Assembly: GCF_000003815.2 (NCBI RefSeq)
Contig: NC_049990.1
Location: 5,102,626-5,166,625, forward strand
Length of the DNA: 64,000 nt
Reading direction: 5' to 3'
Origin: Branchiostoma floridae
Taxonomy: Eukaryota > Chordata > Leptocardii > Amphioxiformes > Branchiostomatidae
A program made the position numbers and the translations under genes. The notes under the pieces are model-generated. The model did not search any database. It had not been told where the DNA came from and worked only from the letters and a program-made list of their open reading frames with translations. Of this stretch, positions 35,652 through 47,600 are shown piece after piece. Positions within the stretch are counted from its first letter, which is position 1, and each line of letters begins with the position of its first letter.

Positions 35652-38600
35652 TTAAAGACTAAAGTCCTTGTTTCCGGAGCCTGCTGGAATCGGATTTTGC
35701 TGCCCTCTTGGCAAGGAACCCATTCTTCGGGGGCTCCCTGGAGACATTCCTCCGGGGCTTCTTGGACCCGTTCCTCCTGGACCGTTAGGAGACATCCTCC
35801 TTGTACCTTCAGGTGACATTCTTCCGGGACTACCAGGAGGCACTCTTCTTCCGGGACTTCCGGGAGCCGCTCTTCCAGGACTTCCAGGAGGTGCTCTTCC
35901 AGGACTCCCAGGAGGTGCTCGCCCTAGACTTCCAGGAACAGCTCTTCCGGGACTCCCAGGAGCCGCCCGTCCTGAACTTCCAGGAACGGCTCTTCCGGGA
36001 CTTCCAGGACTTCTTCTGGGACTGCCGGGGCTAGGTCGGTTTCGTTGGGGACTTCCGGGCGGACTTCGAGACCTCTGTTTGTTCGACTTCTTGGGACTCC
36101 CCGGAGGTGTCTTGGGACTGGTTGTATTGCTGGATCGCTTCTTCTTCTTCGTCTCTTTTTCGTCCTCGTCCTGAATACAGTTACCGAAGAGTGAGCTAGC
36201 AAAGGATGGCTTCTTGGGACGATTGGTCACCTCTCTTGGCAGGGAGAGGAAGCACTTTCGACAAACAGGGCGGGAGTCCAGCTTGAAGAACTTGCTCCTG
36301 GAAAATAAGGAAAACAATATGTAATTTTCATGGAAGGTTGAGGCTTGTGATGGTATGATGGTTTTTCAGAATACAGTTGCAGATGCAAAGTACTCGCGAT
36401 ACATACATGTAGAAAAACATATATAAGGTATGACCTATACCAACATTATTGAATGTGACTGAGTGTGCCTCGCTCTCATCTTAGCCAGATAGATGTTTTT
36501 ACGGCTATGTTTTATGAACCTTATATTTCTGTGACTTCAAGCCCGATGAAACTATCTAATGCAGTCAATTATGTTAGGACCCTACTCACTTGGGAGTGAA
36601 CTTGATGTAGCACATGTAGCATTCGAAGTGATCCTCACACACGTGATGGTCGAAGACTCTTATAGCGCCTATGTGAAATGAGCAGAGAACTATGATATAG
36701 CAACGTTATGAAAATAAAGAAAAGGGTAAACTCACTCCTTGTCGAATTTTCTTTTGCAGATCTGGCAACAAAAATGCTCCTCGCACACGTAGTTGTCGAA
36801 GACACGAATAGCACCTGGATTGGCAAGACACAATTCAATTCTGATGTCTTTTTTGTTTCTTCTACAACATGCTGTGGTAAGCCATAGCCACCAAAGACAT
36901 ATAGCCACTGAAAAATTTACAATTTTGATGGTTGAAATAAACCATACAGTTATACTTAGTACACTTAGATAGTGACTAATCAATAGATGATAACTGTCTA
37001 AGGCGTCAAAATAGCTAGAAACCGACGGACGTCCAAACGGGGACTGGTAGATATTATATACATGCAGATGCTCTAAGTAAGTGCATCCGCGCGTTATTGA
37101 CCAGGTTTAGATGACTTTTACAGATTCATGCCTATATAAAATGATATCAAAATTTAATTTTATTGAAGCAAAGTTCACAGTGTTTCTGCAATGCTTATGA
37201 CGTATTTATGTCGGAGTGGTGATTTAACATATACTAGTGGCTGATTGTTTGGAAGAAGCACTTACGTTTTCCCTCGATGACTTGATGGCATACATAGCAA
37301 GTGGTTGCTTCCGCCTGGATATAAAGAAATCACTTATTAGTGTTAAATTCAATAGATACGAATGCATTTTCTCGAAATATGTTTACGCGCTTATATATTT
37401 TCAATTAACACTGCAGCTCAAAAACCAGTGGTCACAGATGTAAGTTAGGAAAATTCAAAGTACAATGTTAGGATCATTATTACTTTGTGTATTGTGATTT
37501 CTCTCTCCCTCCCTCACAATATTTCTCCCTCTATCTACCTTTCCCAGTCTCTCTGTTTCTAACATCAGTTCAACGTACAATTTTGCGATCATTATGACTT
37601 TGCAATTGTGATCTTTCTCTCTCTCCGTCCATCTCCGTATCTCTGCTCCCTCTCTGTTTTTAATATTAGTTCAACGTACAATTTTGCGATCATTATGACT
37701 TTGTAATTGTGCTCTTTCTCTCTCTCCCTTTGTCTTCCTATCTCTGCTCCCTCTCAGCTTCTAATATTAGTTCAACGTACAATATTGCGATCATTATGAC
37801 TTTGTAATTGTGCTTTCTCTCTGTCTCCGTCCATCTCCATATCTCTGCTCCCTCTCTGTTTCTAACACCAGTTCAACGTACAATGTTGCGATCATTATGA
37901 CTTTGTAATTGTGCTTTCTCTCTGTCTCCGTCCATCTCCCTATCTCTTCTCCCTCTCTGTTTTTTACATCAGTTCAACGTACAATGTTGCGATCATTATG
38001 ACTTTGTCATTGTGCTCTTTCTCTCTCACCATCCGTCTCCCTATCCCTGCCTCCTCTCAGTTTCTAATATTAGTTCAACGTACAATATTGCGATCATTAT
38101 GACTTTGTAATTGTGCTCTTTCTCTCTCTCCGTCCATCTCCCTATCTCTGCTCCCTCCTGTTTCTATGATTTGATAAAAGAACTCTGTAAGTTCGTCTTC
38201 ACATGTTTTAAGAAGAGAGAAGAAACATGTAGAAGTATAGACGTAAGCAGAACATAGAATAGCTTACTCTTTGTATGCGTCTTACTGCATTTAGCCCAAA
38301 GAGGGCATGAATATGCAATAAACTTCATTGTCATTGTCATTGTCTAATATTAGTTCAACGTACAATGTTGCGATCATTATGACTTTGTCATTGTGCTCTT
38401 TCTCCCCCCCCTCTCTTTCCCTATCCCTGTCCCTCCACCTCTGTTTCTAACACCACTTACAGTGTGACTTACACTACTCCAGATGGAGGCAGCGTATGAC
38501 AGCGCTCCGGGGCTCTTCGCATCTGGAAACGGGGAGACGGGAGTGGTCGGCGGCAGGCTCATCGGCGATGTTGGGGGTGGACTGAACGGATCCCGGAACG

Positions 38601-41600
38601 ATGTTGGACCTGCAATGGTAAGTGTGTCATTCGATTGTTTCTTGTGTCCTAATCACTTTTGACTTTGATATCGTATTATAGAGTTTATTGAGTTAATTGA
38701 GATTCCCTTTAGCCACTAGTGGGGTTTGTCTTCCAGGGCTCACCAAAGGGACATATACAAATACATAAAGCAGATTTACACAGAAATATATTTCACAGAT
38801 TACATGCAAATACAAACCAGATCACATACAAATACAGACTTAAAATCTGAAATCAAGAATGGAACCATCAATCCTCACGAATACTGTACAGTACTGCGCA
38901 CTACAGTACCCGTATTGTTAAAGCGACTGCAATGATATTGACATGTTGTTTGTAATATGAATGGCATATACGTTGATGCATTTTCTGCTACAATGGGAGA
39001 GAAAGAAGACAGACTTACTGTTGACTGGTGACGAAGCCAGTGGCTTTCTTGTTATTGTCAGAACTGGCGGGACTTTCTTCGGTTTCTTGACCCTGCTGTA
39101 AAATGCAATTCAAAACTATTATATATTTCATTCCCCTTTATAACAACAATGAAAGATAAAGTTGTTGGGCTACCGATTGGTTTCGTCGGAGAGTGACATC
39201 AATACACAATTTCATATCGCCTTTTTCATGTACCATGGCCAAAAAATCTAGACAAAAATTGTTCCCTGGGGAATGCATTGGTGCAACTTTAGGAATATTT
39301 TCAGAGTGGTCAGAGACACTTAAACCTGCCATGATCCTTAATCGCTTCGCCAAAAGTATGGAGCGTGATAACCATATCGTAAATAGCAATGACGTATTAA
39401 AGTTTTACCTATACGTGTACAAGTCTACAATGTACTCTAAAAGGTGACATGTAGAGTGGGTGTATCGACTTACTCGTAACATTCTTGTGACAGTATAGGT
39501 AATGGTCAAAGCGGCGCCAGCACTGTTAGCCCAGTGCTGACTTATCACTGGAAATCCAGTACAGAAGCTATCTTTAGCACTACAACTGAGTACTGATAAA
39601 GGAAATTTAAAGTGAGTGTATGGAAGGCAGAGGAAACGATGGGAAGACAATATAAAAGAATGCACCGGGCCGAGCTTAGCAGAAGCCATAAGAGCGGCGG
39701 AGGATAGAGACAGGTGGAGGAGAATAGTGGATGATGTCATGGTGCCCCAACGACCCATACAGAGGTCAAGGGATAGGTGAGAGGTGAGGTGAGGTGAGAG
39801 TATGGACTTACTCGTAGCATGTCTTGTGACAGTATAGGCTGTTCACGCAGATCATATCATCGGGGGAATCGAACGGCTTTGAGCACACGAAACAGGTGTT
39901 TTCCGACGCCAGCCTCGACTTTCGTTCCTTCCTGTGATAGTTTATACAACAAAGAGCACAGTGACTTAATGCATAATGATATTTGCATGCTCTTACCCTT
40001 ATGGGCTAAATGTATAGATTCGACAGTATTACATGGAATACTAAAGACTAGATACTATTACAAGTAGTGTTACAAGCGGACAGTTATTATTAAACAAAAC
40101 ATCTGGAGCTATGCTATCTCTATAACTATAGTTTACATGCCTCTTCGAGATATCTTCTTAAAACAAGTGCATATATAACTGTTGTTTTCTATAATCATAC
40201 TCATTCGTCGTTTATAGGTCGTTAGATATTTCAAAAGACCACGACATGATACTTTTTCATACTCAACTTTAGCTCAATGCATAGATCAAATCTAATTATA
40301 TGCTGACATGTGATGTAATACACATATTGTAAATATAGAATTTTTGACGACGAACATAAAAATGATGTACATAAAAAAACTGCCAAAGTGATAACTCCAC
40401 CAAAGAAAGCAAGTGCCGCCACACACTGTGTATAAGTCTCCTATAGAGTAGCTTAGTTTGAGACATTTCTGTTTAATTGTATCCACAATATGCAATAAAA
40501 TACCATTATTATCTACGCGTACCCACCTTTCTTCGTCTGTGAGAGTTTTAGACGGTCGTGGAAGGGTGCTTTGGCTAAACTGTTGCTTTGGCAGTTGACT
40601 GACGTTTGGCGTAGACTGGGCATGTATCTGTGGCTCAGGTCTCCTCATGGACTTCGCTGGACCGTTCTGCACGTGGATAGTGTTGCTGATGGAAACGGAC
40701 TTCTTCGGTTTATCCTCGGACTTTATCCACACGGGTTCGTCTGCTTTCTTCTCCCTCTTCTTCATCCGAGGTAGAGTGGTCGGTTCTTCCCAGGTTTTGA
40801 TGTCGTCCACCATTTTGGGCTTCTTGGCGCGCGGTAGAGTGCTGGGTAATGCCAATAGATACACACTGTGGATGAGCAAGCAGATGTTATGGCAAGCGCA
40901 GCAGCAGCAGAGAAAAGCAAAGAGTATAGCACCACATCTTGCTAAGCCTTTGTTGACTTATTCGTGTTTGATTGGTTGGATTAATGATTGAGTATATAGG
41001 TTTTGCAAAGACACAGAAACATTCCAGCTTTAATCCATAGGTAAGAGCCAGCGATATTCCTTTAAATCTATCTCAAAGAATATTTCCTTACCAATGAAGC
41101 CAAGCAGCAAGAGTATTAAGAGGCTTATGATTAAATGTTTTTGCGCACAGATGGCAATTGCAACCATATGATATTATTATCCCAAACATAATACCACCAA
41201 ATGTATAGATACCGTATGATTGGTATCTGTACGTTGCCTCAATTGTTCAGATCATATGACCCAGAAATAATGGCCAAGGGGTTCACGTGGGAAAGGCTAC
41301 CCCCCCTCCCCTCCAAAAAACAACAACAAAGGAGACAGAAAATACATTATGATCAGGAGGGTTTAGTGAGGTAGGGAATGGTATGCACGGTTGCAAGACA
41401 AAGTAATTGATGTATTTTTTAAGAGAGACATTAGCAAAACAGCTTGTGCCATGCATATGATTGATTTGTCAAAGCTAAGAACATGGAATGTTAAACGTTG
41501 TAATGCCATAGCAGCATGGACTGTCATCAAAATCAGTACCAGAAGTTGTTGCTTATAACAGTGTCTGAGGAAGCCTACAGCCTGGCATTGTCTTCATATG

Positions 41601-44600
41601 TAGGTTATAGAACATGTTAGAGTGTTTGATTGAAACCCAGCGATGTGTGACATATGCGGCTGATTGAAATCAAGGTCGCTAGAAGGTGAGCTAAATCTGT
41701 GTGACACCCAGCAAATGCATTTAGATGTTTGGCAACGTTACAAAAGCAATAGCAATTAGTTAAACAAGAACAAAACTACTTAAAACTACTTAATTGTATA
41801 CTATGGCTAAGGATACATTTAGTTTCTAACAAATGTAGTAATTGTAAGCTAAATACAAGACACACTATTTTCCCAAGTATGCACTTATGTTGGGTATACG
41901 TTTGGTTCTCAGCTACTCAACCAGAAAGATGTTTATGCCGACCTTTGGATAACCTTTGGGTAATTCCCTTCCTCGGGGCTTCATGAACACTACACTACTA
42001 CACTACTACTCCTGATTTGGTACCACGTCGCAAGAAGTCCTGCACCTTATTAAAGTATTATACATTTGGAGAAGTGTCAATTTCGCTACTTCACAATGCG
42101 GCAAGGAGTAATAGATTTTATCAAGCAGTGAGCAACGTACCCAAATAGTTTCCGAAAACGTGGCAGAATTACTGCAATGTTTGTTAGCAATGAACCCAAT
42201 ATCGGTATACATATAGATCAACCAACCTTGTGTGCAATGTGTATGGAAGAAACGCATACACTGCGGCAACAGCACTGTCCCGTCGAACAGTGTTTAGACA
42301 CCCAATATGACAAATTTATTCGCCAACGCCCCTTCAAGTTTAACTGCTATTAAAAATAGCCTGAAGGTTGCAAACTAGATAGAAAGGTCACTTACTTGTT
42401 TCCAGCTGTGGCCAGGTGAATCTTCAGGGCGTCCATGTTGACTGTAGCTTTGTTGTCAGGAATAGGATCTTCAGACACGGACAGTTTGTGTTCAGTCTCC
42501 TCGAGTTTCTTTTTCAGTTGGTTCAGCTGTGTGTCCCTGGTATACGGCTTTTTTTCTGGCTTGTCTTCTTGTTGGATTGGTTGCACCGTTGCCATTTTGT
42601 TCTTCTTTTCCTTGTTGCGAGGCCATGTTGATGTTTCTGCCACGTTTTCCTTCTCGTTGTCGTCTGGCTCTTCTTGCTTCTTCATCATCCTCTTCTGTTC
42701 GCGCCTGTCAATCGTGGCATACTTGACTTCTTCTGGACCATCTTCTATGGATTTTTCTTCGATCTCCTCTGATTTCTTCCTTGCTCTGGTGTTGGCCTTC
42801 TTCAGCTCGTGTGGATCAAACGTAGCCGAGCCCATGTCCTTGCGTTCCATGGTAGGACCTGCAGGTTCGAAGCACTGCGTAGGTTTAGGGCGGACTTCTT
42901 TTTCAGGTGCAACCTCACGTGTGACCGCTGACTCTATGTCCTTAGGGACCACCGCTGGGTACTTGGGTTCGGATTTACTGGCTTCTTGTGGTGTTGGAGG
43001 TGTCACTGTCACCTTGGGTTCGGTTTTTGTAACTTTCGTTGGTCCTGTAGCCTTTTTCTCGGCCTGAGTCGCCTTGGGCTGCAAGAAAAGTGACCATGGA
43101 ATGGGCTGTCAATCATTGTAACAAGTTCTACAAGTCTATTTCCATTTCTGAACATATTATTTGCTGGACATACATTATCGACTGTATCCAAGTGGTCTCG
43201 CCATATTCTGTAATTATTTGACAGCTTCACTATGATTTGTTTCTCAATGATGTCGTATTCTCTCATATCGGTTTATGTCTAGATGTTCTTTGGTCATAGA
43301 ATTCTTTAGATATATTGTCTCAATGGATGCGAATCTAACAAGCAAATAACCCTGTTTTGCATGCACTGAATATTTGGTATTATATGTCATATGGTATGCA
43401 GTGAAAGTACGAGCTAGTATAGAATTTACTTCGTTGTTTCATGTGTTACTTTTCAGGCGTACCTCTGGAGTGAGAAGCTCCTCCCATTTTTTCCTGTCGG
43501 GTTCCCACTGAGTTTGCTGCTGCTCAACTGGCTTCTCTTTCTTTGCAGTGGGCTGCTTGGCCTTTGCCTTTTCCTGAGGTAGAAGTTACAATCCATCAGA
43601 AACTAACAGTCTGGCATACAATGTGCTGATTATTATTAATGATAACAGTCATTAGTGACATTAATAGCTTAACGAATTAATAACAGAGGTTGCTAAGTGG
43701 ATAGATTAAGAAAACGCATCAACAAAAGGATTTGGAGCTTACACATAAGCTGCCCCAGTTTTCTGTGGCTAATCCTATATAGCCATGGCAATATTCATAG
43801 GTAACATTATCGTATTGTAAGTAGCGTATGCATAGCGTATCATCTTATCTTCAACATTTCAAAACACGATTACAATGTCTTTACTATCTATATATTGTAG
43901 GTGCACCCGTAAATGCTTACTTGCGTTTGTGTGTGCAAAACCATGGTACTGCATGTACTAAGCCTGTTAGGCTAGAAATGTACAATGCTTTATGTGCTTA
44001 CTATACAAGTAATGGAGTGCAGAGTAACATAGGACGCTTTTATCACATACAAGTTGTTAGGAAAAAGATCATGACCTACCATCTGCTCTGAAGCGTGCTT
44101 TTCTTTCTGCTCTGTTGGCTGAGAAGTGTCAGGTTTAGCTGCCGCTTCAGCTTTGTCACGTTCTCTGTCCTGAAAACAACAACATGACGTAGCACAGCGT
44201 CACTTAGCGTCATCCTCATTTGCATAAATACATATTCAATATTTCCATCGGGCATGGATCATGGGCAAAGTCGGAAAGAAATCATTGTATTATGTACTGG
44301 ATCGCACTTTTTTTTCAACGGCCTGTTGCGTATAGGACTGCACTGAATAAACACTAGATTTATGGCAAAAATGACTAAAAGTGAACTGTACAGTAGAAAC
44401 TATTTAATTGCACAACGGATTATCGCACACGATTCTATTAATTGCACGAAATTAAAAAATCCCGAAACGGCGCGGTCCAGTTGGATGACTTATTATTGCA
44501 CCATCCGGATAGTTGCACGAAATAACCTGGAAAACGGGATGCGCAATTAAACGGCTTTTTACTGTATTGGTTTATACTGGTAAAATACCTGTATCTTTTG

Positions 44601-47600
44601 CATATCATCATTTACAAATTACATAAAGAGAGTAAACCCACCAGTATCCAATACGCCAGCTCAATACTCTTCGGTAGTATCCTCGTGTTCTCCTCTTCCA
44701 CAGGTGCCTTGGGTTTTTGTTGTTTTGTTTCCTGCTGCTTCGGTATTTCTTTCTTCACTGGTTCTTGGACTATCTCTTTTTGCTTTTCTTGTTTTGGCCT
44801 GGGTGTAAAAGCAATATCATCCAGGTTCGTCTCTTGTGGCATCTCTGGTTCTTGTTTAGGTCTTGTCTGTTGAGAAGGTATCTCTTTAGCTCTCTGTGGT
44901 TTGTTCGGGTTGTTGACCAGCTTGTTGGACGAAACTTCAGACTGTCTTGGAGTGATAACCTCGGGTTTGGTTTCTTGAGACTTTGGTTGAACAGGTGCAG
45001 GTTCTGCTCTGGTTTGCGATTTCTTCTCAATGGGTTTACCGAGAGAAGGCGTATCCTTCGCACTGGGTGTAACTTCTTTTTGGGGTTTGGTAGATGGCAT
45101 TTCTGTTGCTTTGGGTTGTTGTTTTTCCACTTTGGGTTTTTCTTGTGGTTGTGTCATTGGTCTAGTGGGGGCAATCTCTTCCTTCGGTTTTGCACGAGCA
45201 GGTTCTTTTGGCTTGGTTTCTCGAGGCTGTGGTTGTGCTGGAGCCGGTTCTTCCTTGCTTTTAGCTGGTACACGTTCTTCTTTAGGTTTTGTTGGAGTGG
45301 GTTCTATCTTGGGTTTCCTTTGCTGAGGTTCTTCCACTTTTGCGGGAGCAGGTTCTGTCACACGTTTGGAAGGGACAGGCTCATCTCTTGGTTTTGGGGA
45401 AACAATCTCCTCTTTTGGTTTTGAAGGAGCAGCTTTTTCTACAGGTTTAGGTTCCTCTTTTGGTTTTGAAGGAGCAGCTTTTTCTACAGGTTTAGTTTGC
45501 TGAGGCTCCTCCTTTGGTTTAGCAGGTGCAGGTTCCTTTTTCCGTTCCTGTTTGGGTTTCCTTTGCTGAGGTTCTTCCACTTTTGCGGGAGCAGGCTCTG
45601 TCACACGTTTGGAAGGAACAGGCTCATCTCTGGGTTTCGTGGGAACAATCTCCTCTTTTGGTTTTGAAGGAGCAGCTTTTTCTACAGGTTTAGGTTCCTC
45701 TTTTGGTGTAGCAGGTGCAGGTTCCTGTTTGGGTTTACTTTGCTGAGGCTTTTCCTGTTTGGCGGGTTCTTTCTTATGTTTGTAGGGAACAGATTGGGTC
45801 CGGGGCTCTATGGGAGGTGGTGCTTCGAAAGGAGCAATGAAGGCAGGTTGTTTTGCAGGGGATGGTTGCCTCTTGGGTTTTGCAGGAGCAGCTTCTTCTG
45901 GTGGTTTTACAGAAGCTGGTTCTTTGTTTGGTTTTGTTGGCGCAGGTTCATCCTTGGGTTTTGTAGGTTCCCCAGTTGGTTTTGAAGGTGCATATTCTTC
46001 TTTTGGCTTTGTAGGTATTGGTTTTTCTTTTGGCTTTGTAGGTGTCGGTTCTGCTGGCTTTGTAGGTGCGAGTTCTGCTGGCTTTGTCGGTACAGGTTCT
46101 GTTGGCTTTGTAGTTGCGATTTCTGCTGGCTTTGTAGGTGCTGGTTCTTCTTTTGGCCTTGTAGGTGTTGGTTCTTCTTTTGGCCTTGTAGATGCTGGTT
46201 CAATTTCTGCTGGCTTTGTAGGTGTGAGTTCTGCTGGCTTTGTGGGTGCTGGTTCCTCCGTTGGCTTCCTAGGTGCAGGCGGTTCTGCTGGCCTTGTAGG
46301 GACAGGTTCTGCTAGTTTTGTAGGTGCTTGTTCTGCTGGCTTTGATGGTGCAGGTTTTTCTACTGGCTTTGTAGGTGCGAGATCTGCTGGCTTTGTAGGT
46401 GCGAGATCTGCTGGCTTTGAAGGTGCGGCTTCTGCTGGCTTTGTAGGCGCTGGTTCTGATGGCTTTGAAGGTGTAGGTTCCTCTTTTGGTTTTGCAGGTG
46501 CCGGTTCTGCTGGCCTTGTAGGTACAGGTTCTGATGGCTTTGTGGGCGCTACTTCTGCTGGTTTTGTAGGCGCCGGTTCTGCTGGCTTTGTAGGTACAGG
46601 TTCTGCTGGCTTTGTAGGTACAGCTTCTGCTGGTTTTGTAGGTGCGGGTTCCGTTGGCGTTTTGGGCACAGGTTCCTCTTTTGGCCTTGTAGGTGCAGGT
46701 TCTTCTACTGGCTTCGTGGATTCTGGTTCCTCTGTTGGCTTTGAAGGTACAGGTTTTGGTTCTGGTTCTGTTGGCTTTGTAATTTCAGGTTTTGCTGGCT
46801 CTGTAGGTGCTGATTCTGCTGGTTTTGTAGGTGCATGTTCTCCGGGCTTCGTAGGCGCTGTTTCTGCTGGCTTTGAAGAAACGGGCTCCTCTATTGGCTT
46901 TGCAGGTACAGGTTCTACTGGCTTTTTCGGTTGAATTTCTGTTGGCTTTGTAGGTGCAGGTGCCTCTGTTGGCTTTGTAGGCGCAGGTGCCTCTGTTGGC
47001 TTTATAGGCGCAGGTTCTGCTGGGTTTGTGGGTGCTGGTTGAATTTCTGTTGGCTTTGTAGGTGCTGGTTCCGTTGGCTTTGTAGGTGCAGGTTCCTCTG
47101 TTGGCTCTGTAGGCGTCGGTTGTACTGGCTTTGTAGGTGCTGGTTGAAGTTCTGCTGGCTTTGTAGGTGCTGGGTCCTGCATTGGTTTTGTAGGTACTGC
47201 TTCTGCTGGTTTCGTAGGCGCTGGTTCATCCATTGATTTTGTAGGTGCAGGTTCTGCTGGCTTCGTAGGTAAGAGTTCTGCTGGCGTTGTAGGTACAGGT
47301 TCTGCTGGTTTTGTAGGTGCAGGTTCTGCTGGCTTTGTAGGTGCAGGATCTGCTGGCGTTGTAGGCACGACGTCTGCTGGTTTTGTCGGTGCAGGTTCCG
47401 CTGGCTTTGTAGGTGCAGGATCTGCTGGCGTTGTAGGTACGACGTCTGCTGGTTTTGTCGGTGCAGGTTCTGCTGGCTTCGTAGGTGTCAGGTCTGCTGG
47501 CTTCGTAGGTGTCAGGTCTGCTGGCTTTGTAGGTGCAGGATCTGCTGGCTTTGTAGGTACGACGTCTGCTGGTTTTGTCGGTGCAGGTTCCGCTGGCGTT

